Assembly (NCBI GenBank): GCA_001566295.1
Contig: KQ964245.1
Location: forward strand, 3,043,524 to 3,107,523
Direction of reading: 5' to 3'
DNA from: Microdochium bolleyi
Lineage: Eukaryota; Ascomycota; Sordariomycetes; Xylariales; Microdochiaceae
Length of the DNA: 64,000 bases
Of this stretch, positions 10,717 through 21,259 are shown piece by piece. Numbering within the stretch: the stretch's first letter is position 1; every line of letters starts with the position of its first letter. The notes under the pieces are model-generated. The model saw only the letters and a list, made by a program, of their open reading frames with translations, was not told where the DNA came from and searched no databases. Position numbers and translations under genes: made by a program.

Positions 10717-11346
10717 TTACATGAGCGATGGCAATGTCTGTTTGTGCACGGCCAGCATTGCACGGACTGGTAGTGAGGCATCTTCTGGGATGACAATAAA
10801 CAGTCCTGATGTCGGATCTGTACGTTCCCAAGCTAGGTGCATCCACTGTTGGGCACGTTGGAGCAGGGGCCCAGCCAGCTCCAGGCCAAAAATCTCCGCG
10901 ACGTCAGTCAGCGTCGGCGCTGGGAACTCCAAGGCCAGCTTCGGAACAGCAACCCTGAGGAGACAGGTGCCGTTGGCCGTCTCGAGGTATCTGCGGCCCG
11001 ATGGCGACGTGTGGATGTCCATGCCGATGTATTTGTAGACGACGAGACGCGCCTTCTGCGGCGTCAAGTCCATGCGGATGAAGCAGGGCCTCCAGGGCTG
11101 CGTGCTGGTTGAAATAGCCAGCCCGCCGGGCACACAGTGATCGCTGTCGGTCTCGATGTGGCTCCGGACGGCGGGGGACAAGTTATTACGTATCCTGGCC
11201 AAAGGGATCCAGATCCACGATCGGTCGGCGTCATGCTGGCTAGAGCTCCCGTTTGGGGTTGGGGAATGAGTGTCCTGGGCTGTCGGTGCGTCCACATCGG
11301 TAGGAGGCGTCTCTAGTCTATCAATAGCCAAGGGATGGATCGACAT
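10717..11346 (-). CDS. Hypothetical protein, 209 aa
   Basis: Not recognised. Single uninterrupted frame of 209 residues with balanced composition, unlike the Arg/Ser-rich shadow frames around it. The N-terminal 40 residues are polar and Pro/Thr/Ser-rich. The rest looks folded, with short hydrophobic stretches (RLVVYKYIGMDIH, GTCLLRVAVPKLALEF, SGLFIVIPEDASLPVRAML). No signal peptide or membrane segment. The upstream neighbour on the same strand is the alpha/beta hydrolase at 11557. The start at 11346 is the only in-frame ATG near the N-terminus. It could also be an exon of a larger gene. Confidence 0.5.
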   Translation of the reverse strand: MSIHPLAIDRLETPPTDVDAPTAQDTHSPTPNGSSSQHDADRSWIWIPLARIRNNLSPAVRSHIETDSDHCVPGGLAISTSTQPWRPCFIRMDLTPQKARLVVYKYIGMDIHTSPSGRRYLETANGTCLLRVAVPKLALEFPAPTLTDVAEIFGLELAGPLLQRAQQWMHLAWERTDPTSGLFIVIPEDASLPVRAMLAVHKQTLPSLM

Positions 11347-11556
11347 AGTGACTGGCGGTGTTCAGTGCAATGTTGTGTAGCGATGTCACAAGCGTGAAAT
11401 ATGTCGATTTTGTTGGGCAACGGACGTATGTGTTGTGAGGCAGGACAGAACTCTGAATGGTACCTGGGGTGAGAAGTGCGAGACAGACTGCGCAACACAA
11501 GCAAGAACGACCAATCCCAGTTTGATTTCTCTTTTTACGGCAGGTGCCCTACCAAC

Positions 11557-12711
11557 TCAGTCCTTCCACACGACATTGTGCAGCCACTTGCCCACCTCGT
11601 TCTCGTAGGCCACCGACTTGGCGCGAGCATCCTCGACTGACACCTTGTCCCCGTGCATGCTGGGCGGCAGCAGGTTGAACCCGTGCACCACGTCGGGGAC
11701 CAGCAGCCACTGCACCGACCCGCCGCCCTGTTCCTCGTGCTTGAAGTAGAACCTCTCATCATCCTTCGTGATCAGCTTGCCACCCTCCGCCGCAGGCTGC
11801 TCCTGCCCGGGCTTCTCCTCGGCCGAATTAGGCGGCTCGCGGCGCCCGCCCAGCTTGCACGCCATCCGCCACGCTTCGTGCGACAGCTGGTCCAGCTCGG
11901 CGGCCACGATCCAGACGTGCTTGGGCAGGAGTTCGCGCGGGGCAAAGTATGGCGACAGCAGGGGGTCGCGCAGATCCTGGCCGTACGGCATGTAGCTCCA
12001 GACGAAGTAGGGCGACATGCGGGACAGAAGGTCCGTAGGATTGCCACGGAGGCCCTGGAGGCTGGTCTTGTACCGCCGGCGGTGGGCACGCTCGCCGGGG
12101 TAGATGCTCTGGTCCACGACGGGGTACACTGGGATGACGGCGGACGGCTTGACGGTCTCGCGGACCTTGGGCAGCTGGCACAGGCCGAGGGCCAGGCAGC
12201 CACCGGCCGAGAAGCCGCTGAAGGCGATGCGGGACTTGTCGATGGGCAGGTACTCCGTGTCGGCGTGCGCGGCGAGCAGGAGGGCCTCGAGGTCGTAGAG
12301 GCCGACGGGGAACGGAGACCCGGGCCCCTTGCGGTAGTTGAGCTCCACGACGAGGACGTTGTGAGTGTCTGCGAAGCGGCGGTTGACCAGGTCGTCGTCC
12401 ATGGGGTCGCCGACGAGGAAGCCGCCGCCGTGGATGACGAAGACGGTGGGCAGCGGGGTCTTGCTGTTGCGCTCATAGCCCTTGGGGAAGAAGATGCGGA
12501 TGGGCAGCGAGGGGCGACACTGGTAGGTCTTGACGAGGTCGGCGGTGTTGGGGTCGTTGTTCCACCATGCGGACACCTTGCGCAGGAGCAGGGTGGAGTT
12601 GACGAAGCCCTTGAGGGACCACGAGATGGCGCCGTACTGGAGGGCCGTGAGGAAGGGCGAGTGCGGGTGCACCGCGCGCACAGCGGCCGCGCTGAGGTCG
12701 GCGTCGGTCAT
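11557..12711 (-). CDS. Alpha/beta hydrolase fold-3 (HSL/AADAC-like) esterase
   Basis: Cytosolic esterase/lipase of the hormone-sensitive-lipase type. Single exon, 384 residues. The oxyanion-hole motif HGGGF lies at 94-98 and the nucleophile Ser168 in GFSAGG. The acid is likely Asp274 (AELDQL) and the base His343 (VVHGFN). The order and spacing match the family. Between residues 285 and 315 there is a polar Glu/Pro/Gly-rich insert in the lid region before the final His. No signal peptide. Substrate cannot be told. Neighbours give no pathway, although the FAD oxidase at 14466 lies on the opposite side of the shared upstream region. Confidence 0.9.
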   Translation of the reverse strand: MTDADLSAAAVRAVHPHSPFLTALQYGAISWSLKGFVNSTLLLRKVSAWWNNDPNTADLVKTYQCRPSLPIRIFFPKGYERNSKTPLPTVFVIHGGGFLVGDPMDDDLVNRRFADTHNVLVVELNYRKGPGSPFPVGLYDLEALLLAAHADTEYLPIDKSRIAFSGFSAGGCLALGLCQLPKVRETVKPSAVIPVYPVVDQSIYPGERAHRRRYKTSLQGLRGNPTDLLSRMSPYFVWSYMPYGQDLRDPLLSPYFAPRELLPKHVWIVAAELDQLSHEAWRMACKLGGRREPPNSAEEKPGQEQPAAEGGKLITKDDERFYFKHEEQGGGSVQWLLVPDVVHGFNLLPPSMHGDKVSVEDARAKSVAYENEVGKWLHNVVWKD

Positions 12712-12987
12712 GGTTCTGGGCCGCTGGTGGGCTGGTCACGATGGGGATGTAGAGGGCGATGGGGGGAAGGCGACGTCGGGGCCGCGTCTTCTGGTCAGGT
12801 TGTCGCCGAGATATATCGTCCAGGCAGGCAGCAACACAAGAGGCAGGCCAGGCACCACGCGAGGATATACATTCGGCCTGTGCCGAGGTGGTGGTGCAGG
12901 GTGGGCAGCACGGAGGTCGAGTCCCTCCGCTTCGTAAAAGTCGTGCCCAATCAGCACCGGGACAGACAGCCAGGGGTTCCCTGGAGC

Positions 12988-12999
12988 GGGGGGGGGGGG
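12988..12999 (+). repeat. Poly-G homopolymer, 12 bases
   Basis: Uninterrupted G run read directly in the divergent intergenic region. Confidence 0.85.
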
Positions 13000-14324
13000 C
13001 CTCGTGGTCGAGACGTCATGGCGCGATAAGGGCAGAAGCTAAGTTGGCTGCCCATGGCGCGGGCTCGTTGTTCTCGATCCAAGTGTTCTACTTATCTCCA
13101 CCCAATGCTTAATGTTGAAGTGCTCCCGGCATTTGGAACAAAGTCCCTGCGTCGCCAAGCCCCGAGAAATCGGGATCGAGCTCCAGTGTCCACATGCGGA
13201 TTAGTGCCGTTCTGGGGCGGGCCAGTTCCGCAACTTCAGAAGTCAGCAACCACGCTTCGTACAATAGGCACCCGCATCTTGAGTACCCTAGGGTCCAATT
13301 ACAAGTAGACCGGCACTGACAAAATTAAAGAATGTATGTCTCCCAGCGTATATTAAAACCTTTTCCAGGATTGGAAAACCTCCATGGTCGTTCTCAAACC
13401 CGTCGAGACTCTGCGCTCCGCTGCAGCGCACACTGATGGATACTGGAGTTGGCGGCCGCGGGTGAGAAGAGCTCTCACAGCTCGGGCGAGGCGCGTTTTA
13501 TAGCGTGGCTGACGACTAGCTCCACCTACATGTAAGCAAGTATCACAATGGTACGCTTACCTTGACGTAATCATCAGCACCCATCTTTTTGAGTTGTGCT
13601 GACAGCAACAGTGCAGGGGTTGAGCACCTCACAGACAGGCAGGCGCGACCCAGAACAAGGCGGCCACAGAACGCCATGTTCCGAGCCCACTGCCTGCCTC
13701 CCCTTCCACCATCACCGCATCTTCTCAAGACACGTTCCCTTCTTCGAGACATGCCTCAGCGCCCCCCGAATCGGCTCGACGCGACGTGCATGAGTGCTCA
13801 CGAGCACCATACGACTCCAAATGACGCTGACCACGCCCAGCATTCCTCCCCACATGTCAGCTGCGGCTGAGCAAGGTTCCTTTGCCGGATTTCGAGGTCA
13901 TCTCCGGCCGCCAGCCAACCACATTGTGCGACCTGGCCGCCCAGTGTCTGCAACCCAAGTCAGCCTGCTAAGGCGCAGCAACAGCCCCCAAGCCTGTGGA
14001 GAGACGCCTTGTCTTGTCAGCAAGACATGGGGGCCGCCTTACAGGGCCAGCCAATGGCCGGGCATCCCATGGCCCCGGTGACGGCCCTTCCCGCTCCCTC
14101 AGAGTCATTCTTCTGCAGCGTAAGGAGTACTCGGTGTGTTGGTCTCCACGCCTCTGTCAACTAGGCTACTACCCCCAACAGCCAGTCAGCACCGTCACAG
14201 CAGCATCGGGGTTCACCGAACGCGAGGGAATCCGACCGTGCCCACAGGGCTGAGCACGATGCCGGACAGTCATCTCGTCGGCACATGGCGTGTGGGCAGG
14301 AAGCGGCTCTCAGGGACTGCTCCG

Positions 14325-14330
14325 TATAAA
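14325..14330 (+). promoter_or_regulatory. TATA box of the FAD oxidase gene
   Basis: TATAAA 136 bases upstream of the ATG at 14466. The leader that follows is rich in CT/CA (ACTCTCTCGTGTCACC), typical of an inducible fungal promoter. Confidence 0.55.
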
Positions 14331-14465
14331 GTGCACGGCCGCCTTGGCCACGACCTGGATCTCGACTATACTCTCTCGTGTCACCATCATATCTAAAAAC
14401 AGCCTCCGGGGCAACAACTATTCACACATTCCCCAACCAGTCACTACTAATTCACTACTCGCATC

Positions 14466-16169
14466 ATGGTCCGCATTCAGGGCTTCCAGGGCATGCAGTA
14501 CCTGCGAGACGGCACGGCCGCCGAGCAGCGCGACTATGCCTTCTTCAACGAGCAGTATGCCACATCCTCGCACGGCACGGAGCACGACATGCACCCGAGC
14601 GCCATTGTCCGCCCCAAGGACGATGATGACGTGATCCGCGTGCTGCACTGGGCGGTCGAGAACGACGTTGCCGTGGCCATCAGAACGGGCGGGCACCAGT
14701 ACAGCGGTGCTTCATCTACAAACGGCAAGAACATCCAGCTCGATCTGTGCAACACATACGAGGACCTCATGGTCATCGAGGCGAACAGCAAGTTCACCGC
14801 CGGCGAGGGCAGGACGCTCGTGTACGCGGGTGTGAGCAATAAGCTCAAGGACTTCAACGAGTACCTCACACACAACGGCCTGTTTGTCCCGCACGGCATC
14901 TGCGCCAGCGTCTGCATCGGCGGACACGGCCAGTCGGGTGGCGTGGGCCAGCTGGGCCGCGGCTTCGGCCTGTTTGGCGACCACGTCCGGGCGATACGCA
15001 TCATCGGCTTCGACGGCGTGATTCGGGAGGTCACCAAGGCGTCCGACCCGGAAATGTTTTTCGCCATCTGTGGCGGCAGCCCGGGCAACTTTGGCGTCAT
15101 CACACACTACACGTTGGAAGTGCACCAGTCTGCCCACTACATGGGCAAGGTCGAGGGCCCGAACGGGTTCAAGGGGCCTCACGGCATCAAGGCGCTGTGG
15201 ATCTACTCCGAACCCGTGCTGCGCCAGCTACTGACATATGTCGCTGAGATGGCCGACTCTGACGACGTGCCACGCGGGTTCGACGTGATGCTGAGCGTCA
15301 TGAGCACCGCCTTCCCCATCACACACATCTTCCCTAGCCTGAGGGACGCGGACATCCTCGAGAAGGTCAAGGACAAGATCCAGCAGCACTTTGCCGACGA
15401 GTTCCTGACCTGGCTCAACGGCAGCTTCCCTGCCAACATCATCCTGTACGCCTCATGGTGCCCAACATCCCCCGAGGACGTGTACGACGAGAAGGTGGAT
15501 GCGTTTTTCCAGAGATTCCGTGACCTTAAGGGCTTCTTCGCCACGCAGTCGCTCGTGTTCTCCGAGTTCGACGAGGACATGGCGCACATGACCAAGCGCT
15601 GGATCATGGACAAGGAGCGCGAGTTCGACCTGCCCTACGTCAAGCGCGCCTACACGACCGCCTCCAACACCCTCATCAGGGACAACTGGGTTGATACGGC
15701 GGTGGAGCGGATCGACCTCATCTACAACGAGAAGCACCTCCTCGACGACCAGCGCGAGCGGTATCTCTCCAACAAGCTCGTCGCGCAGTTCCAGATTTAC
15801 GGCGGCAAATTTTCCCAGTTCCGCAACAACGCGGGCAACGGCACGAGCTACGCTGGGCGCGACACCACGCTCACGCAGGTGCTCGACTGCTTCCACGACG
15901 ACAATGCACAGGCAAAGGCTATGGCTGAGGAGTGGCAGGCCCGCAACGACGAGGTCATGTGCGGCCCGGAGGGCACATTCAGCAAGAACGCGGAGAGGCG
16001 CACGCTGTGGGGTTCGTACGGCGACTGGAATCTCAGCGACGAGAAGGTCTGGAGCAAGTACTACGCCAGCAGAGAGGTGTATGAGCGCATCGGCCGCGCG
16101 AGGGGCCGCGCGGACCCTCACGGGACGTTCACACCGAACCCATTTTCCGTGAAGAGGATTCTGGAATAA
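14466..16169 (+). CDS. FAD-linked oxidoreductase, berberine-bridge-enzyme type
   Basis: Flavoprotein oxidase of the VAO/PCMH family. Single exon, 567 residues, no signal peptide, so probably intracellular. The FAD domain shows RTGGHQYSGAS, with His77 at the usual histidyl-FAD position, and GICASVCIGGHGQSGG, with Cys146 at the 6-S-cysteinyl position. Bicovalent FAD is therefore plausible. GGSPGNFGVIT near 205-215 is another FAD-binding block. The C-terminal BBE segment (YASREVYERIGRARGRADPHGTF) is intact. Related fungal enzymes oxidise sugars, alkaloids or secondary-metabolite intermediates; the substrate here is unknown. TATA box at 14325. Confidence 0.9.
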   Translation: MVRIQGFQGMQYLRDGTAAEQRDYAFFNEQYATSSHGTEHDMHPSAIVRPKDDDDVIRVLHWAVENDVAVAIRTGGHQYSGASSTNGKNIQLDLCNTYEDLMVIEANSKFTAGEGRTLVYAGVSNKLKDFNEYLTHNGLFVPHGICASVCIGGHGQSGGVGQLGRGFGLFGDHVRAIRIIGFDGVIREVTKASDPEMFFAICGGSPGNFGVITHYTLEVHQSAHYMGKVEGPNGFKGPHGIKALWIYSEPVLRQLLTYVAEMADSDDVPRGFDVMLSVMSTAFPITHIFPSLRDADILEKVKDKIQQHFADEFLTWLNGSFPANIILYASWCPTSPEDVYDEKVDAFFQRFRDLKGFFATQSLVFSEFDEDMAHMTKRWIMDKEREFDLPYVKRAYTTASNTLIRDNWVDTAVERIDLIYNEKHLLDDQRERYLSNKLVAQFQIYGGKFSQFRNNAGNGTSYAGRDTTLTQVLDCFHDDNAQAKAMAEEWQARNDEVMCGPEGTFSKNAERRTLWGSYGDWNLSDEKVWSKYYASREVYERIGRARGRADPHGTFTPNPFSVKRILE

Positions 16170-17519
16170 ATAGGTGGTGGTGGTGGCGGCGGGAGCTTGT
16201 CTGATAGAGTATGCTTGGCATTGGTTGTGGGCGTTGTTTTGAGATAGATTTTCCTGTACACACAGCTAATTCTGAAATTTTCGCTGGCGCTCCTGCTGCT
16301 GTCTACGTGAGCCGTGCTGCTGATGTGCAGATACCCTATGCATAATGTGAACAAGTAAAGGTCAAATTTGAGTCTGCATACTACTGGCTCGAACATGGAA
16401 AGACAAAATACACCAGCCCACGGGCCTCGTCACGTATTACCGTGCAAGAGAATAAAGTAGACCATACGTCGGGAGAATCAACGGGGAGGCAGTCGTGGCG
16501 CCTTGTTGGAGTTTGTGTGTTTTCTAGTGCCCGTTGGGCCACTTGAGTAAGTCTGTCATATTTTCAAAAACTATGGGATCTATGATTAGGAGAGAAGGGA
16601 AGGGAGATCCAATGTGCGTGGTGTTATTGGTGCCTCCGAGCACAGTCCGAATGAGGAGAGCAGAGCAGACCTAAGCCTTTTCTTTTCCTCTTTCCTTTCT
16701 TAAAGCACCCGCACTCCGGAATGCAAGACCTGTTTTACTGACGTCGAGGTAATGTGCAGAGGACAGGACAAGTACGCGTCCTGAGTTTTTCTATGTGCAT
16801 CAACCTTGACTGTTTTTCTTGCACCACATGAGGTACGTTCCGGCTGTTGACGTCCCGTCTTCGTCGTTGTCGTCGATGGCATGTACTTATGTAAGTAATC
16901 AGCGATGAGAGTTTTATGAGATACCTCTTACGTGGGTCCCATAGCTCTTGAGTAATATCTTCTTGGAAGGGGCTATATATATAGTCCCATGTTTTAGCGT
17001 TTCCCGACCTATAGCGACGTAAGTTGAGAGCTTGGCAGTAGTCAGTCCAAGAGAGTCGTTCCAGCCTGAGATGTGTAACTTCTTGTTGGGCCCTCGCTGG
17101 ACATTATATTACTTGATTGCATGCATAGGGGTGTATGTATACGTTGTATTATAGGATATGTGTCCGAGAGGAGGGTAGGAGAAGGGGTGTGTGGCCTCCT
17201 GCTTGCGTGAACCGGAGCCAAAAGCAGCCTTGATAGCGTGGTTCAGGAAGGCCGGCTCCCTGTCCGGCAGTAATAAGCTACTTATTCAGCACATTCGGTG
17301 CCTTGAAACATAATGACAGTATGATGGACGGAGCCACCGCTCTTGGACGACACCTCTCAGATATGTGGAAGTGCCGAGCTCCAACTTTGAGAATCGGCAG
17401 CTCCGTATACTTTGGATGCCCTACAGTAGCTTCATCTCGACGTTGAACAAACTCCCACAGCTTTATCCACAAGCCAACTGACCAGGGACACTAAATTATA
17501 CCTCCCCTACCTCAACTCC
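16170..17519. other. AT-rich intergenic region
   Basis: 1.35 kb, visibly more AT-rich than its surroundings, between the oxidase 3' end and the 3' end of the minus-strand orphan. Contains a near-palindrome at 16969-16988. No gene supported. Confidence 0.5.
16969..16988. repeat. 20-base near-perfect palindrome with an AT core
   Basis: Arms GGGGCTATATA and TATATAGTCCC pair except for one position, so the sequence could form a hairpin or bind a dimeric factor. Role unknown. Confidence 0.5.
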
Positions 17520-17870
17520 CTACTTCTTCACCTCCAGGGTCTCCTTCCCCTTTGCCTGACCCTGCCCCTCCTGCCCTTTCTGCTCGTTCTCCTTCTCCTC
17601 CATCTGCCTCCCGGTCGGCGGCGGGAACTTGAGCGGGCCCGCGACGTCGAACGTGCTGTACTCGCCGACCGCGGGGCCGTACGTGCCGCCCGCGGTCAGC
17701 GACCCGGCCTTCTGGTTCGCGCCGACGCCCTCGGTGCTCTGCGCCCAGCGGTCCAGCTCGGCGCGCGACCGGCCCGTGTACTTTTGTATGTCCGCCTCGG
17801 AGAAGCGGGCGTTGCTCCGGCCCTCCTTGGCGTCCTTGTAGGCGCGGTACTTGTCGCCGAGGAAGCCCAT
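17520..17870 (-). CDS. Small conserved-looking hypothetical protein, 116 aa
   Basis: Function not recognised. The start at 17870 (MGFLGDKYRAYKDAKEGR) was preferred over an upstream in-frame ATG at 17939. The 23 extra residues would be almost all Lys/Arg/Asn and are encoded by an AT-rich tract that looks like untranslated leader. The protein is hydrophilic and basic at the N-terminus. It has a helical segment ARFSEADIQKYTGRSRAEL, a central Gly/Ser-rich part (AGGTYGPAVGEYSTF) and a Glu/Lys/Gln-rich tail. Single exon. I believe similar short proteins occur in other Pezizomycotina, but this is from memory. Confidence 0.62.
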   Translation of the reverse strand: MGFLGDKYRAYKDAKEGRSNARFSEADIQKYTGRSRAELDRWAQSTEGVGANQKAGSLTAGGTYGPAVGEYSTFDVAGPLKFPPPTGRQMEEKENEQKGQEGQGQAKGKETLEVKK

Positions 17871-18881
17871 TCTCCTTTTTTCTTTTTTGTTCTTTTTCTT
17901 CCTCTTCTTCTTGTTATTCTTCCTTTTTGTTTCTGGCAAGTGAAAAGGAGGGGAGGGGAAGAACGGGGAGAGGGGGGCTGGATTGTGGTGGTTGCCTTGG
18001 AGTCCAGCCGAGTTGTGGTCCGGTACGGTATGGCGGTTTCACATACGTTGTGACCTTGGACGTTGTGTGAGTCCTGGTCGTGGCTGGTCTGCTGTGGGGG
18101 CGGTTGGCGCTGGCGTGCCTGTCCTTGTAAGTTGAGAAAAGAAACTCGTGTGCGGAAGTGCTAATGAGACGTCAGGAACTAGCATAAGCTACTCCGTAGT
18201 GGTTGTGCAAAGAGTTGAGGGAACGAATCAATCAGGCACCAGTCGTGGAAAGGGTCGTGGTTCTCAGCCGCATGTGGAGGTCCGATGAGACGGGAGGTGG
18301 TACAAGCAGGAGCACGACACGTCGTCCGGACCAACCAGCGCCGGGCGGTCGGTCTCATACACCACCACTGAGGCAGTTGGGCCCGTGTGCATGAAAATCG
18401 CCAGCATGGCTGGAAGTTCAAAGAATCAAGTGCTGTCAGACCCAAGCGCCCCCTCAAGTCAATCATCGTCGTTGAGGCTGGTTCATTGGGGCCAGGCTAA
18501 TGGGGGTTGGTGGGGTTTCAGCCTTAGGCGGTCCGGGGCGGGCTGCCTTCCCTTTGCACCGCTGAAGTCGCTAGAGCTAGCTCAGGAACCCACCCCAGAC
18601 CACCACTGGCAGTGACATCACCACCGCATTCTGTCGCTGTAGGATACGCGTAGGTAAAGTACGCGTAAATGTGCTTTTGTCTAGAGCAATGTCTCAGCCC
18701 AATGTGAGCATTGCGCTCTTAGGACAACGAAGGTCACGACAACAAACGACGGCCTTTCTTTCTTTCCACAGTACTTCACGACGTGTTCTGGGAACCCTGA
18801 GCGCCGAGGCTCTGTAGCTGCCGCCACAAAAGCCCCCCTTGCTATCCTGATGCCGGGCACAGAAAGCCGGCTCTGAAAACC
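17871..18881. other. Divergent intergenic region
   Basis: 1.0 kb between the minus-strand orphan and the DUF4385 gene. Pyrimidine/purine-rich tract at 17871-17935. No gene or repeat is supported. Confidence 0.5.
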
Positions 18882-19565
18882 ATGGCCCCCAGAACGCGGA
18901 GATCACAAGCATCACCAGAGAAAGTACCAGTCAAGGACGAATCACAGAGCCCGGCGGCAGGAACGGATGACTCTCCGCCTCGGAGCGAGGAAGCCATGCC
19001 GCGACCACCACCCCTGCCACTCATCAAGACCACACCAAGGGACACGCGGATGAGCTACCGCATCGGCCGCGGCGAGCAGGGCGTGCTCTCATTCGAGCCC
19101 TACAAGTCCGACATCCTCCCGCTGTGGCGCTTCCGCACCGTCCCGATCGCCCGGAGGAGCGCCGCCGACCTCTGGCGGCGGTTCGAGCAGTTTGGCGAGC
19201 AGGGCGACTTCGTCGGCATGGACATGTCGAGGAAGTTCATCCAGATGGGGCAAATGCTCATTCCTTTTTGTCTATTCCGTCAGCCCCGTGGCGCGGGGTG
19301 ACAGTCAGACAGACAGTGCTAACACAGAGGACAACTCAGGTTCACCCGGGCCAAGCGGTACGCGAACCACGCCGGCGGTCGCAAGTATAAGAAAGGCACC
19401 CACGAGGAGCTCCCGCGGAGCGAGGACCACGCCGACAAGAAGGAGAAGGAGGAGGCTAGCCTCGTGTTTCGCAAGGTGTGGGAGCAGTGCAAGACGCACG
19501 AGGTATACCTGCGGCTGAAGGAGGACTTCCTCAAGGAGCAGAAGGAGTGGGAGAAGATGCAATGA
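18882..19565 (+). CDS. DUF4385 family protein
   Basis: Function unknown; domain family DUF4385, found in fungi and bacteria. Two exons: 18882-19249 and 19340-19565. Protein 197 residues. After a disordered Pro/Ser-rich N-terminus (1-50) comes the family core: SYRIGRGEQGVLSFEPYKS, LPLWRFRTV, FVGMDMSRKFIQMG and, across the splice, FTRAKRYANHAGGRKY. A charged helical tail ends in KEDFLKEQKEWEKMQ. The intron uses a GC donor (GCAAAT) and TCAG acceptor, with a GCTAAC branch site; no GT donor nearby keeps the frame. An AG 12 bases upstream of the acceptor is also in frame and would add four residues, but sits too close to the branch site. Confidence 0.82.
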
Positions 19566-20300
19566 CAATGTCTACGCAGCTAGAATCGTCAAGCTCCGGA
19601 GATAGCTGCTGGCGGATTGAGGACATGAGAATATATCCCCGCCACAACCAGGCACGTCGTTAGCCTCAAGATGAACCGGCAAGGGTCCCTAGTGTGCCGC
19701 ACGGCATTCTAGACATGCCCATGGCATACAGTCTGGCGGTGTGCGCCGCCGAGTGCTTATTCGAAACCACCGACAGAGTATCCATGCAAGTGCTGCATGA
19801 TCAGCAAGGATCCCTGGCATGCAGGGCTCGCGAGGGGTCTTGGGCAGGCTTCCGGTATCCCAGCGTACTTATCAACATAACTGGTTCGGTAGCGTAGTGG
19901 AGGACTCCGAAGGTCGACTTGGCGACTGGGAATGGGTTGCGTTGAAGGAGGCTGACTCTGGGGGCAGTTTGGGGCTTGAAGGCGCCACTAAAGGACACCC
20001 CGCATGTTTACTTGGAAGCGCCGAGACGGCTTCCAATACGTGCTGATACCCCTGTGTCACCCCTGCGACGGCCTACCCAGTTGACCGGTTCTGAGCCAGG
20101 AGGCTGACTCGACCCGTGCGGTTTCAAAGAACCCGTGCTGCCCCCAGATCCATACTGGGTTCTGCGCTGTCAACATTGCCCGGTTCAGATCTGATCCAGG
20201 CCTTCCCAGTACCGCCCCTTGAGGTCCAGCTTTGGCGACGAATCGAACGAAGAAGCGCTGCTCGCAGCTACACCGCGTGCAACCACGGCAACCAGGCGCA
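19566..20300. other. Intergenic, nothing identified
   Basis: 3' region of the DUF4385 gene and upstream region of the EthD-like gene. Short frames only, no motif. Confidence 0.5.
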
Positions 20301-21259
20301 ATGCCGGACGTCGATTTCGACGATGCGCGACTGCAAGGCATGAAAGGGCCCGGCCTCCTCTGGGTCGCCTCCAAGATCAAGAAGCCGGACCTCCTGGACT
20401 GGACCACTTTCCTTAAGTGGTACGACGAGGAGGTATTCCCGCAGGCAATTGACATGAGCATGGTCCCAAGCGGCTTGAGGTCGACTGCCCGAGACCAGAG
20501 TAATGAGTGGTGGAACCTGTGCCTCTCGCCCGTGACCGACTTTGCCTACTTTCAGACCGACGAGTTCCAGCAGGCTATGGCCGACGACAACAAGAACAAG
20601 CTCCTGCCCGCTGGAGGAAAGTACCATGACCTGGTCGACTTCGACTGCAGGTTCTACAACATCCAGAGCACCTTTGAGCATGGCAACCAGACAACACTGG
20701 GTATGTTGGTAAACCCGCTAAGCGATTGTGCGGTCTAGATATCACCTTGCTAACGTGAGAGCTCGCCTGCCATTTGACAGAGAGCACCAAGTGTCTGATG
20801 GTCAGCCAGTGGGACTTCCGGGCCGACATGGAAGAGTCCGAGTTTGATGGGTGGTACTACTCACAGGTATTTCAAGCGCTGGCGTCTTCGCCGTGGCAGA
20901 CCGGTTCGCAAGGAGCTGAACGTGTCGCGTGCTAACACAGAAACTGCACGTAGCACCTCCCGATGATGGGCGGAGTCCCGGGATTCCTGCGAAGTAGCAG
21001 GTATAAACTCGACCATGGGCTGTGGACGTCTGGGGATGGAGCGGAACTGCCGTGCCCGGACTGGGTCGAGGTCAACGAGTTCGACACGATGGACATTGAC
21101 GTGTACTATATCCTGGAGGCGGCAGCGAAGCAGTCGGAGCAGATGCACGATATCATGGCCAAGACGACGTTCTCGATCGATGTGTACCGAGTCGAGAAGC
21201 TGTTTGGCGACAAGACGTTTTTCCATGGCTTTGGGAGGCCATCAAGCGAAGCCGAATGA
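20301..21259 (+). CDS. EthD-like / dimeric alpha-beta-barrel protein
   Basis: Three exons: 20301-20700, 20781-20866, 20954-21259. Both introns (80 and 87 bases) have GCTAAC branch sites. Protein 263 residues. The N-terminal part GPGLLWVASKIKKPDLLDWTTF...WYDEEVFPQAI and the later YSQ-HLPMMGGVPGFLRSSRYKL resemble the two halves of fungal proteins of the ferredoxin-like EthD/dabb type, in which a WY-x-EH-P motif recurs. No signal peptide. Proteins of this type accompany degradative or secondary-metabolism genes; the downstream short-chain dehydrogenase may be relevant but is 0.9 kb away. The start could also be the Met at 20340. Function is not known. Confidence 0.72.

Larger units (their letters stand above)
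12712..14465. other. Divergent intergenic region
   Basis: 1.75 kb between the divergent hydrolase (start 12711, minus) and FAD oxidase (start 14466, plus) genes. Contains a 12-base G run at 12988-12999 and a TATA box at 14325. Only short frames without motifs; no gene supported. Confidence 0.5.

Noticed and set aside
11653..13029. 458-codon plus-strand frame opposite the alpha/beta hydrolase gene
   Set aside because: Shadow of the GC-rich hydrolase gene; runs through its coding region and a poly-G tract with low-complexity translation.
19880..19960. tRNA-like wording (GGTTCGGTAGCGTAGTGG)
   Set aside because: No acceptor stem, anticodon arm or T-loop could be paired around it.
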